Part shown: in pieces, positions 36,158 to 48,760 of the stretch | Position numbering within the stretch: the first letter of the stretch is position 1 | Layout of the letters: every line of letters starts with the position of its first letter | Origin: Epiperipatus broadwayi | Lineage: Eukaryota > Onychophora > Udeonychophora > Euonychophora > Peripatidae | Length of the DNA: 64,000 nucleotides | Direction: 5' to 3' | Assembly (NCBI GenBank): GCA_028023455.1 | Contig: JAQFVV010000012.1 | Coordinates: 15,518,364-15,582,363 of the forward strand | Notes under the pieces: generated by a model | Database searches by the model: none | Told to the model about the DNA's origin: nothing | The model's input: only the letters and a program-made list of their open reading frames with translations | Made by a program: the position numbers and the translations under genes

Positions 36158-36175
36158 CTGTGTCAACTGCACCAA
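36158..36175 (-). promoter_or_regulatory. Primer-binding site of gypsy B
   Basis: Minus strand TGGTGCAGTTGACACAGG begins 2-3 bp after the 5' LTR end. It begins with TGG as required for tRNA 3' CCA pairing and resembles the TGGCGCAGTCGG-type sites of gypsy elements. The tRNA is not assigned. Confidence 0.7.
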
Positions 36176-36177
36176 TA

Positions 36178-36928
36178 TGCTGTGTCTTATGACCAGCAAG
36201 TAAATAAATGGACAAAGGCAGAATTGAGATGGTAAGATTATAGTTTAATACGAATAATTTTAACTATATACATGGCCTATTATAAGGCGTAATAAAATAA
36301 TAAAAGTTCATGGTGACCTGCATATAAATACCCTAGTCCTGCTTTGGACTTACAGAGGCAGGAGTCTCTGACTCATAATTAAAACTCAGAACAATTAGAT
36401 CAGGTTATGGGGGTTTATATACCCCTCAAGACTTCTGGAGTCTTTTACATTCCTAACCATATATGGTGTTTTCACTTACATTTTCACATACACGCAGTAT
36501 TTTTACATTTCTCACCATATATGGTATTTTACACAGTTTTCTGACCCTATAAGGTCAGCTGGGCTTTCTATGATTTAACAGCATTGCAATTTTACACAAT
36601 CGTTATACATAATTACTATACAGTTATTCTTATTTTACATATTCATTATATTTTACAGTTATTACTTTTATTCTACATTATTGTACTCTTATTATTATAC
36701 ATTTATTATTCTTATTTTACATACTCTTATTATTATACAATTATTATTATTATTTACATATTCATTATACATTGCAGTATAGTTTTATTCTACATTTATA
36801 CAATTATTATTATTGTTTTACATATTCGTTATACATTAAAAGTTATTAGTTTTATTCTACATTTATTATTGTACTCTTATTATTATACAACTTACATATG
36901 TATATCTTGCTTGACCTTGAATACTGCA
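36178..36928 (-). mobile_element. 5' LTR of gypsy B
   Basis: 751 bp. Its minus strand starts TGCAGTATTCAAGG and ends GACACAGCA. It contains the same TTATTATACA-rich tract (36584-36880) as the other LTR. Confidence 0.9.
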
Positions 36929-37132
36929 GAATACAAAACAAATATAAACATCTTTTTTTTACATACAAAAAAACTTTTAACAATTTACGTAAACCTATTT
37001 AAACATTCATTTTAATTATACATTATTTTAGATTCCTTATCTACTCCATTAATTCTATTTAAAATAGGATTACATTTTTTTATGTAAAAATATTCTTTTA
37101 CCATTCTTTCCCTGTAATTTTTAACTTTATAT
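36929..37132 (-). mobile_element. Penelope-like element copy 2 (second part, GIY-YIG end)
   Basis: Continues copy 2 beyond the gypsy insertion. The minus strand ends with the last nuclease residues (LKITGKE..., K-EYFYIK-like, in shifting frames) matching 2126-2200, and then stops abruptly at about 37130, joining an inverted copy. Confidence 0.8.
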
Positions 37133-37620
37133 TTGTTTTGTATTCATTTAAAGCTATAGTTTAGGAATGTAGTTTTGATCTATGACTCTTATTTTGACTA
37201 TTAGGTTTTAGATAAGATTTAAAAAAGGGGGAGGTTATTTGAAATTAAGGTTGGTTTTTAAATTTGTATAAAAAGTTTCTTGGATGATTTTAAGACAGAT
37301 TTGTAATTAAATAATGTAAAAGAAAGAGTAATATAAAAAATAGCAGTGGGAGAGAAATGTAAGTAAAATATAAATTATGTCTGCTTAATATGTTTGTTAC
37401 TGTTTATGTTAATGTAAGATGAAGGTATTTATGTAATGAGGTTTATTTATAAATATGTATTTCATATTGTTGTTGCAGATTCTTGAAAATGACTATATGA
37501 AGATAAAAACAGTTGAAACGTTGGAATTTTGTATTATATATATGTTCAGTATTGATATTAGAAAATAAAGTTTTTGAAGAGAAAAAGGAGAAGAATTTTT
37601 AGTTTGTTGATATTTTTGTA
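37133..37620 (+). mobile_element. Penelope-like element 3' region, inverted copy 3
   Basis: Reverse complement of 33470-33894: AAAGCTATAGTTTAGGAATG, GCAGTGGGAGAGAAATGTAA, CAGTTGAAACGTTGGAATTT, GAAAATAAAGTTTTTGAA. Together with copy 2 it makes an inverted pair that meets at 37130. It extends at its end to AAAAGAAAAAGTGAT, as at 1516-1530. A hammerhead-like motif is at 37482-37524. Confidence 0.85.
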
Positions 37621-40180
37621 GAACATATATATTTTAAAAGAAAAAGTGATTGTATATTTGCTGTGTTATAATATATGTTAAAATTATTAAACATTTACAC
37701 CAGAACATCAGCATCTTGATTGTCCTATAGAAAACATCATTTTACAAAAAATGCACAAATTTAATTAATATTACTAATTAAAATGATTTATCAATAGGAA
37801 CACTTTATGTTTTAAAATATGTATTAAATTTTAAGTACCTTATATTACAAGCATCAAAATTACAAAATAATATTTGATTTCAAGTCAATTTATTTATAAG
37901 GATTATAATACATTAAAGATCAGCCTTTCAAGCTATTGTGCATGCACTTTTTACGAGTGTTAATAATAAATGAATACTTTCACTCCAACACAAGATATAG
38001 TATTTAAGAAAGAATAAAATAAATCCACTTATTCTTTCCAACCCAAATGCTTATATATGGTCAAATCTTAAGTCCTGGAAGTGAAAGCGTGAGGATAGAC
38101 CACTCACTTTCAATTACTGTTTACGATGTCTGAATGAATGATGTCGACAAAATTATCTAGGATTATAAAAAAATATCATCAACATAAGCAAAAATTTTAA
38201 AACAAATTAAAAATAAAGTGATTTACAATTTAAATACTTGAAGTACCAACATATTGTAGATCAAATTATAAAGTTATAAAATTCATATGATCAAGCAATG
38301 TGTTTGGAGGCACCATATTGTAACTATTAAATATGTGATGGAGAACCAGATGATGATTAACTAAAATCTTAGCTTAACCAATAGGTGAATACATAAATAG
38401 ATTTATTACTATAATTAAATATTTATATGCTTTAAAAGTCTTTAATAATGCAAATATGTAGTGATAGTATCTCAAGATTATGACACATATATGTAACAAA
38501 GTATTTAAATATAAAATATAAAATTCTAAAGTTTATATTACTTATTATAAACTTTATAATCAATACAGCTGAATAATAAAGGGAATTTTATTGTACCAAA
38601 ACTTTACTACAATTAAGCTTTAATATTTTAAAGTATAAATTGAAAAATGGCAACTAATATTAATAATGTTAGCTTTTTCATTAATCAGTGCGCCTTTAGC
38701 CAAGTAAAATAGTGTCATGTGATCAAAGATTATTAATTAGATGTTAGTGTGGAAATATGAAATACAAAAGTTAAAATGATTTAATAAATATAAAATAAGT
38801 TTATTTACAAAGTTGGAAGTAATAACAATAATAAATTATCAATAAAATATGTCATCATAGATTTGAAAGACTTTACAAATAGATAAATTTTATTGGTCAA
38901 ATCTGATCGTGCTAAGGTAATAAGTAAGTATAGCTTTACATGTTAAATGAGCCATTAATTGAAGAAAGTTGTTTACACAAGCATTCAAATAAACTTTAAG
39001 ATTAGATAGTTATTAAGTAATTAAAATAAAATGCTTTATATGAACTTAATCTATTATTACAATGTTAGGTTTTTTAAATATGCATTCCTTCCATGCAAAC
39101 ACTAATCAGTTCCTTGCAAAGATAATAAACTATTTACTTTATCCATGCAAACTCGACAAAAATATTTGGTATTACAAAGTATCTGTCTATCACAGGCTAA
39201 AACATGAATAGTAAGCTTTCTCTACTGTGTGATAACAATACATACAAATAATAAATTAAGTATATAAGTTGTGCCATGGAGATTAAAAATAATTCTAAAG
39301 ATAATTCTTCATAAAACTCCAAGTATACATATGATTAAAATGTAAGCATAATTAGTATTACTTCAATGCTTTCAAATAATATAAGGCAAAAGTTATAAGC
39401 TTAATTCTTTATTTCGTACCACTAAAATATTTAATAACATTTCAATATAAAACAGAGACTCAAGATTATAAAGATCAATGAAACCTAACAATATGCATAA
39501 AATAGGTATATTTTAAGTATTAATTTTAGTTATAAAATTTAATAAACAATCTTGCTTCAACCCACATATATACATATAAATACTGTATTAATATTAAATA
39601 TGCTTATAAAACTTAAATATAAACTATCTGCATAACCAAGTTGATTCCCCATCCTTCTATCATGAAAACTTTATTTTATTGATAACAAACAGAAGATTAA
39701 TAAAAAAACAAAAATATATATTTTAATACTAAAGTTCTTTTAAAAGTCTTTAAAATTTCTGGAGGTAAACTTAAAATGTTTTCACTTATCCAAAGAATTG
39801 ACACAAAAATTTTATTTAATCCTTTGGCACTTCTATCTGTGGAAATTCCAATGGATAAACATAATAACTTATTCCTTTCAATAAATCAAAATGATGTGAT
39901 AATTTATTTTTAAAATAAATAAATCCATTAATGCAGTATTTGGCATAATAAATAATATCCAAATATATTGTTTTTATCCATTTAGCAAATATATTCTAGG
40001 GTACAATTGACAATTTTCCCTGATGCAATTTCACAGATATTATTATTTTAGGGAAGAAATCTTTTTTAATTCCATTTAATAGAATTTGATTTAAAACAAT
40101 AGATTCAGCACATAGGTTTCATATAAAAAAAATTCATAAAATTTTTTCTAGTTTTAGCAGTTAAGTGGAAAAGAAAACAG
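37621..40180. other. No gene seen
   Basis: AT-rich, no protein-like frame. At 38770-38810 TTTAATAAATATAAAATAAGTTTATTTAC resembles LTR R/U5 sequence in minus orientation. Confidence 0.3.
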
Positions 40181-40249
40181 CATTCCTGAAGTAATATTTC
40201 AAATATGAAATTTTAGGAACCCAATTTCCATTTATTTGTGCATTTTTAC

Positions 40250-40940
40250 TTATTATGACATTCCATAAATGTTTTTATTCATATTGCCTGTTGTATTTGG
40301 CTGAATTGCGAGATTTCAGACCCAAACCAACAGTAATATCAAAAAATATGAACATTCACAAAGTATATTAGCTTGCCTTGTGAGTTCTAGTCAAGACTCT
40401 TCCAGCTATACTTGACACTTGCCTCGAGTTGGCTGTAGTCATAACAACTTTTAGTCTATCATGGACTTGGCCTCACTACATAGATGTATCGGTAATGACT
40501 ATAGTAGAAACACTTCGCAGTTGAAAATGGTTTCAATTGAGAGCACATTCAGATTAGACAGATGTTAGCCGTCACTCTGACTTTGCCTCCAAAAAGACTA
40601 ATTATTTATTGCCAGATTCCCTACCTTACTGGCAGCAATTGGATTCAGAGAGCATCATTGCCTAATGGTCCATACTAACCAATGGTAGGATTTTATACAC
40701 ATGTTTAAACACATTCACCATACTTATGCTTTACCCTTTGGCTATGTTTATACATTGGCACCCACATGTTTACACATTGTTTAGTAGCAATGAGTGCTCA
40801 ATCTGATTAGATAAGGAAGGAATCTGGACTAGTTCACTTCTGAAGGTAAGGTCAGATATGACACTGCCAATCTTAAGAAGAGTCATTTGCTCAGAGAAAA
40901 TGCTCAGTAAAATCTTTCTTCAAGCACTGCATGATAAGAT
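40250..40940 (-). promoter_or_regulatory. GC-richer block with TATA-like box, possible solo LTR promoter
   Basis: Minus strand GTGTATAAAATCC at 40700-40688 is a good TATA box. It is followed by GC-richer DNA (40640-40400) with no coding potential. That is the look of an LTR promoter region, but no partner LTR, PBS or target duplication is seen. Confidence 0.25.
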
Positions 40941-41159
40941 AACAATCTAATATGTCTATTTCATAGCAAATAGTGTTCAGGTTATGTTGGCAGATAAACA
41001 AAAAGTGAAAGAGGTTAATTTATCTATTGCACTTCTAATTATAAGCTTCTACCTATGTGAATGATTAGATTATCATCACCACCCAAATTTATCACATTTT
41101 TATCCTTGATGTCACAATCTCCATGGTTTCAATGGACACACATATTCAAATACAAATCC

Positions 41160-43540
41160 TTAAAAAAAAGAATGCAGCATTTCTCCAAATAATTTATTTG
41201 AAATAACACAAATAATATTGTAACAAATATTTAAAATAAAAATATTATATATTTCAACAAAATTAAATATACAGATTATAAATATTTAAATTACATATAT
41301 GAAAATAAATCATTTTTTTATTTAATTGTTGATTCATTCCCTAATAATAAATGATCGTTTAATTTAAAATTAAAATAATAATTTAATACATAACCCTTTA
41401 AAAATAATGCCCCTTTAAATTTAATATATATAAAATAACCACAGAATAAGCATATGTGCACACATATATACATGTTCACACATTATGCTGAAGTCATGTT
41501 ACTATTATAAATCATTTTACTATAACATATAAACTAACATGACTATTGCTTTATTAACTTTACATTAAATTAATCATCTACATATTAAAAATGTTTTATA
41601 TTTTACTAGCCCTTTTAAAATTTACTTAATGTGCATGAGTATAATAACATTTAATAATATATATCATTTTACCATGATTTTAAAATTGATACAAAACAAA
41701 AGAAAAAAAAATAATAGTTGTAACATGATACAACATTTTGGAAATTGTAAAGTTTAGTCCATAATGTATAAAAAAAAAAAGCCAACAAAAATTTTAAGCT
41801 ATGTTCATTGTTGTATTTTAGTGTTATCAAACATGTTCCCATATATAATAGTTATCATGAGTTTATTCTAACATAGAAATTACAAGTAATATTTTTGGTG
41901 TGTGACATAAAATTATGTACAGATAGTATCAGTTTCTAATTTAAATATATAGCATATAATATTTTTAATAACTAAGTTGTAATTAAACAATAATATTATA
42001 TGATGCAGGATTTTATTTAATTCTGCTTTTCCACTTATAAAAAAATTTTCTGGAATAAAATCATTCCTTCCCAGCAAAACAACAGCATTGTCTTCAATTA
42101 GCTTAGAGTTCATACTTTCTCAACCATGTTATTATCTGGAGCATTAGTAGAATGATGCCATTTATTTAAAAAAGCAAGAGACATTTCTAAAAAATATCTA
42201 CATTTCTCTTAATCAATTCTGGCCTCATTTTACAGAAATTATCACTCCACATTAATTACACATGCACATTCGTGTAACAGGCAATTTGCATTTTGTGATA
42301 AACTGCATTTTTACAATAAAACCTTATAATGTATTAATATATCCTTAACTAATATTATTTTTAAGAAATAGTTGCATATCACATAACCACCATTTCTTAT
42401 GCAAACACAATATATTAATATAGTAGCAGTGCCACAAGCACTACAAATGGAATCAATCTGAGGACATAATGCTCCAGAATCTGAATTTATTATTGCACTA
42501 AATCATGCAGGAAAATGTACATATCTTTAATCATTTACTTCCCTCTGTTAGGCCACAGAAGTGTTAGTAAAGATCTATATATGCAAATCAATATATATGA
42601 GATTCTATATGCATGTATGTTAAGTTACATTATACACATACACAGGAATGCCACATGTGGGTTTGCAGGCACAAAGGTGACTCATCAAATGAGGCTCAAA
42701 ATCACAGCAATAATTAATAAAATTTATATGTAAATGAAGATGCTTAGATTTATGAATCACTCTAGTATTATAAACACATTTTGATTTCATTGTCCAAAAC
42801 ACATTCTGAAAGTAAATATTTTTTTATTTAAATATAAGAGGATTTTTTTACTTACACCTCTGACAATTGTGCCATTTTTTATCGATAAATGTTTAATTTT
42901 TGAATAGCCTTTATTCAAACATTCTAAGTTACATAAAAAATAATACTTTACTATCAATAATTTATTTTAAAATAAACATTTAAAACATTAGCTCATAATA
43001 ATTATGCATAATACATAATTTAGTTTATCAGTCATATTTTATAAATTTTTCTGTCATGTATTTGTATGGTTGTAGTTTAGAGTAGCTTATCAAAAGTCAA
43101 AGACTGGGCTTTGTGGATCGAATTTGAAGTCTAAACATGGGATTTGGGTTGAATTTGATGAAGTAATTTTTTTAATACCAATATTGTCTTTTTTTTAAAT
43201 ACTAATATAATTTTTTTTATTACCAATATAATTTTTTTTACATTTTATTAATCTGCTTTTATTGGATTTATACTATAATGGAATATTTTATTTAACTAAA
43301 ATTTGTAATTAATCCATAAAATTATCCAAATACATGACAGTCTACATCTAAGAATAACAAAATTACTAAAAAAGCAATTTTTTAAAAAAAAGATTGTGTG
43401 CATTTTATTAAAATGGCATTACATGTATTGTTTAATGCCCCTCCATTGATTGTATCAGTTATATGACTTCATGCTCAATTGAGAAAGTGCTTACAAAATT
43501 TTTATCTAGACTAATGGAAGAAATCAATTGCTTGATGTTT
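41160..43540. other. No gene seen
   Basis: AT-rich. The minus frame 42113-41913 (MNSKLIEDNAVVLLGRNDF) is short and unsupported by splice sites. Confidence 0.3.
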
Positions 43541-44063
<523 letters not shown>

Positions 44064-45170
44064 CCATCATTAAACAAAAGAAAATGCAAGACATGAGATA
44101 ATGGCTTCTAAAAATCTATCAGATAAACAATGTAAATGTAAATTCCCCCCCCTAAGTAAATGTAATATAAATCTTAAAATCTCTATATATATGATTATAT
44201 AGTATGACTTAAGTTTTTAAACTAAAATTACAAGCATCCAAAAAATTATCTTATTATTGAATGAATATTTGAGATTGAGAAACTTTAAAAATAGAAAGCA
44301 TAACAAGTTATGCATAAAAGCTTCCAAATGACACAAGGGAAAAAGTTATTTTGAACTAAATAATATATTGGTTAAAGTCCATGTACTTAAAACTGATTAC
44401 TTCTCAGTATGCAGCTACCAAGATCAGAAGAGTTAATGTGTAAATAAAAAAAGAAAAAATGTAAATAAATATAATTTTTTCATATTCTATTGTCTTTTGT
44501 TATCCAAAATTATATAGAATTCATTTTATTTTAATTAACTAATTTAATTTCATGGGGGGGGGGATCTTTTCCACATGATAAAAAACATTATCTTAATAGA
44601 AAATATAGATATTAAAATTGCACAAATTGGTATTTATAATGTATAAATAATTATTACCATTATTTATAAATGATTTTGAATCAATATTTGAGGAAACTAA
44701 ATACAATACATATAATGCAAAAAATATATATAGTAATTGAAATACAGGCTTATTATTTTAACGGTACATGCCATTACATTAATTTAAAATTAAAATAAAT
44801 TTTTCTTAAGTTTGTAAATAAAAGCTAAAAAAATTAAAGAGTTGTTAAATGTGTATACGTATATATATTCACAGAGATGCAAAACTTTAAAAATTATTTT
44901 CTTTTTGAAAAAAAAAAAAAAATATTTGAACGTACTTTTTTATAAAAAAATTACAAGATCTAAAGATAAAATATTTTTGTAAATGGAAATGACGTGTTTA
45001 TTAATTATTGAAAAGCAAACTAGCCCTTATGGCTCTTATAGAAAAAAGGTCAGTTGAAAGATATAGATAAGAGAATAGAAAAAACTTAGAATGTTCAATG
45101 GAGGCAGTAACCAATTGCTTGGACCTTAATGGAAATTATTGCAACAGGAAACAATGTTCAATGAATCTGG
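44064..45170. other. No gene seen
   Basis: Contains a C8 run at about 44144 and a G10 run at about 44554, both notable in AT-rich DNA, and nothing else recognisable. Confidence 0.35.
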
Positions 45171-45178
45171 AAGAGTAC

Positions 45179-45187
45179 TATAAAAGG
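45179..45187 (+). promoter_or_regulatory. TATA-like box
   Basis: TATAAAAGG about 108 bp before the ATG at 45287. The spacing would put a start site near 45210. No transcript evidence is available. Confidence 0.3.
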
Positions 45188-45247
45188 AAAAATATTGAAA
45201 TTAAGAACAGTTCCAGCTTGTTTTTTTTTTTGTGAGAAGGGCAATAA

Positions 45248-45400
45248 GATGCACTTGTCACTATCTCTCACTTATTTAAAAATGAAATGACTGTAATACC
45301 AAGATTGAACCAGCTAAGGCCACCTCCGGAACAACAGACCAGTCTTCAAATGGAAATGTCATGGGAATTGGCACCAGGAACCGGGATTCTTCTACTGTAA
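45248..45400 (+). CDS. Candidate exon, unidentified
   Basis: A GC-richer island in AT-rich DNA. One plus frame is open from 45248 (codon GAT) to TAA 45398-45400 and contains ATG 45287, reading MTVIPRLNQLRPPPEQQTSL... and ending GILLL. A second plus frame (45289-45396) reads DCNTKIEPAKATSGTT... DSST and meets a donor GTAAGA at 45397 in frame. A minus frame is also open over the same span. The three open frames are partly a consequence of the composition, so which is coding, if any, is undecided. The TATA box and donor argue for a plus-strand first exon. Confidence 0.25.
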   Translation, partial: DALVTISHLFKNEMTVIPRLNQLRPPPEQQTSLQMEMSWELAPGTGILLL

Positions 45401-45959
45401 GACATGAACTATAAAATTTAAAAGTAATTAAGAACTTTCGTTAAGAGTTAACAAGCTTTAATATTCAGCTAACCTAAATTTTAAAAAGAACCTTTATCTG
45501 ACTTTCAAATTGATAATTAATGTTTAAATTTTATACATTTGAGTTTGCTAAAAATCATTTTCATTTTTTTTTTGTTTTAATTTTATTAATATTGTATAAA
45601 TTATTTAAATGCATTAAATTTAAGTTGGGTATAGACGCTTGCATGGATTCGTTAATGTTTAAATATATTTTTTAATTTTCATATTTGATTGAAATATATA
45701 GATATTCGGTAAATACAATATCTCACGTTGAATATCTAAAAATGTATTTATACGGGTGTCTTTTTAGTTATTGGTATCAATGCAGCATTTTATGATGAAT
45801 GCCATTGGGTTTCTTGTAAATTTCCCTCTGCAATTACGTCAATGGCTTTATGTTTTGATCATTTATGTTGTTTTTGAAATGTTTTTGAGCATGTAATCTA
45901 TGTAGTCGATCTATACTCAATATTAAAAAACAAACTTTTATAAAATTCATCTGTGCGAA

Positions 45960-48760
45960 CTTATATAAATGTTAAATTTAAGTCAGGCATGAATGGCTAT
46001 ATAGATTTGTAAAGTTATATTAATTAATTAAGGGAGGGTTAATCTTAGGTTATTTGTTTCATAGTTAAATTGGGTCAATGGATGGGATATATTGGTGTAA
46101 TTAGTAGATGTAGTATGAGATTCGCTATGGGAAGGATCGATTTATATGCCGCACACCCCCTTATTTGCCTATGGAAGGGATAATAAGACAGAAAATGCAG
46201 TCCCTTCCTATGAAGTTTTTTTTTTATTGTTCTTTTTGCCGACAGATGTAGCATTCCTGTTTGGTTGAGAGTCAATGTCTTCTCTAACCATACTGTTCAG
46301 ATGTACATTCCTGACAGTATGGTATTTTGTGCTGTCATATTTTCATGCTGCATTGAATACATCAATGTATCAGATGGATTGACGCCAGTTTGACTGCGAA
46401 CTTTTGGCCTAAGGTTAAATAAGGGATAGAATATTTTCTTTTCAAATGCAATCTATGTAGTCTATTCATACTCGACAATCTTAAAAATATATATATATTA
46501 TTAAATTCATTGTGCGGATGATTTAAAATTTTAAAATAATAATTTAAATTAAAAGTTAATATTAAAATCTAAAATAATAAATGTTATTCCTCAAACTTTA
46601 AATGATTATATATGTGCATAAATAAATGTTGTTTGTGTGTTAATTACTGGCAGTAGCTGTTATTTATTTATATTTAAGATACAAATTAAGCAAAGTTATA
46701 TATTATTATCTCCGTGACTCCACTGAGCTAGTGACTGGGGCTAATGGTCTAAAATAATAAATAAAAGTTGGATCTTTAACAGCACGTATCTGCCTACTCT
46801 ATAAATTTTCTAGGTTCAAATGCCTAGATGGAACCCTTGTAGTGCAGATACGGTAAGACTCAGATCCTTTCGGACCATTATATTATATATGTATCAATGT
46901 ATGCAATATATGGGGTATATATATTTTCAATTGGATGGATGGTTGAAGAGTTAGTGTGGAGTGGATTGAAGGCTGTCCATTAAAGTATGAAGATTGACTA
47001 TAAATAGTCAAAATAAAAGTCATAGATCAATTCATAGATCACATGACCCTATCTCTTAAGCTTGTAAGTTATAAACAGTGAGGATTGCCAATTCCTCTAC
47101 AAGCTTTATGATAAATGCTTAGCCAGAGCCAGCACTTAAAATATCTGTCAGGAACCCCTCCCCAAACCCCTGACCATGGTTTCGTGCTTTGGCACTCCTC
47201 AGAGAGGTGTCAGGGTAGGTTCAGACACTAGATCTAAAAATACCAACCCAAAGCTAAGCACTTAGCTAAAAGTTATCTATTGAGTGGAAAATCTGAAATT
47301 TTCAGACATGTACATGTCTTCAAACCCAGCTATCCAACTCAAATAGCTATATGGGGCTGATAGATCTTCAGCCAAACCATATAGTAGTAGTCATAGCAAT
47401 ATAAAATTGCATAAGACTTTTTGGCAGAGACTATATGACTTTTATTTTGACTATTTATAGTCTCTGCCAAAAAGTCTTATGCAATTTTATATTGCTATGA
47501 CTACTACTATATGGTTTGGCTGAAGATCTATCAGCCCCATATAGCTATTTGAGTTGGATAGCTGGGTTTGAAGACATGTACATGTCTGAAAATTTCAGAT
47601 TTTCCACTCAATAGATAACTTTTAGCTAAGTGCTTAGCTTTGGGTTGGTATTTTTAGATCTAGTGTCTGAACCTACCCTGACACCTCTCTGAGGAGTGCC
47701 AAAGCATGAAACCATGGGAGGGGTTTGGGGAGGGGTTCCTGACAGAGATATTTTAAGTGCTGGCTCTGGCTAAGCATTTATCATAAAGCTTGTAGAGGAA
47801 TTGGCAATCCTCACTGTTTATGAAGATTGACTATCTTAATATTATAATGGTCGGATGAGTGGAGTCTTACCATATCTTCTGTACAGGGCTCCAACAAGCT
47901 ATTGGAACCTGGAAAATTTATATAGTAGGCAGATCCAATTTTATTATGGACCATTAACCGCAGTCACTAGCTCATGGAGCAGCAGAGAGAATGTATACTT
48001 TATTTTTAAAGAAAAAATGATAATAAATAGGAATAAGCCACTTCCAGATTAACAATACACAGAAACATTTATTTTGCACATATATAAAATTTAGAATTAC
48101 TTTAGAATTTAATTTACATTTTAATTTTTATTTTAGAAGTTCGCACAGATGAATTAATATATTTTATTAAAGTGTACAGTATGGATAGACTACATAGATT
48201 GCACTCGAAAAAGAAAATATTCTATATCTCTTATTTAACCTCAGGCCAAAATTTCGCAATCAAACTAATGCCAATCTATCTGATATATCGATATATTCAA
48301 TGCAGCATGAATACGACAGCACAATATCACACTGTCAGAAATATACATCTGAACAGTGTGATTATTTAGAAAACAAAAGTCCCTCATCCAGTACAGGAAT
48401 GCTATGTCTGTCTGTCGAGAAGAACAATACAAAAAACTCTATAGGAAGGGTTGTGGTCCTTTTTGCCGTCTTACTATCCCATTCCATAGGCTAAAGGGTG
48501 ATCCAAATAGCAGGGAACATTGTCTGCTTCCGATGGTCAGTAAGAAATGGGTCTTATTTTTCCTAAGTGCGGCATATAATGTGATCCTGCACGTAGTGGA
48601 TCTTCATGCTACATTTACTAATTACATCAATACATCCAATCCATTGACCCAATCTAACTGCGAAACAAATAACCTAAGATTTATCTTCCCTTAAATTAAC
48701 ATAACTTTACAAATTTATGCAGCCATTCATGCCCAACTTAAATTTAACATGATTTAATTA
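45960..48760. repeat. Large nested inverted repeat
   Basis: The outer arms are divergent: about 45960-46960 pairs with about 47830-48760. For example GTAAAGTTATATTAATT...TCTTAGGTTATTTGTTTC at 46009-46065 has its complement at 48652-48712, and CTGAGCTAGTGACTGGGG... at 46724 has its complement near 47960. A shared block (AATCTATGTAGTC..., AATTCATCTGTGCGAAC) occurs at 45895-45960, 46447-46520 and, inverted, at 48136-48205, so the family is also repeated directly. The inner arms (47071-47821) are nearly perfect. No transposase or TIR/TSD was identified. Confidence 0.85.
47071..47821. repeat. Near-perfect palindrome, 365-bp arms, 20-bp loop
   Basis: The left arm 47071-47435 and right arm 47456-47821 differ by only a handful of bases (for example TTTCGTGC versus TTTCATGC, and CCCCTGACC versus CCCCTCCC). 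The 20-bp spacer and adjacent bases (47436-47460) recur inverted at 46995-47023. RNA across it would fold into a long hairpin. Confidence 0.95.

Larger units (their letters stand above)
33895..36928 (-). mobile_element. Ty3/gypsy element B, internally deleted, with intact ends
   Basis: Two LTRs (33895-34637 and 36178-36928) begin TGC and end GCA. The insertion is flanked by 5-bp duplications GAATA (33890-33894 and 36929-36933). The target is the PLE 3' region, whose uninterrupted version is at 1.98-2.02 kb. The minus-strand order is 5' LTR, primer-binding site, gag, CCHC, protease, the first residues of RT, a purine tract and 3' LTR. Most of RT, RNase H and integrase are missing, so mobilisation would need a helper element. 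Confidence 0.95.

Noticed and set aside
38000-41000. A second full LTR retrotransposon
   Set aside because: Only LTR-like composition and a TATA-like site; no paired LTR, PBS, coding or target duplication.
48172-48694. Three overlapping plus-strand frames and the minus frame at 46075-46275
   Set aside because: They are the two arms of the outer inverted repeat read in different directions; no domain.
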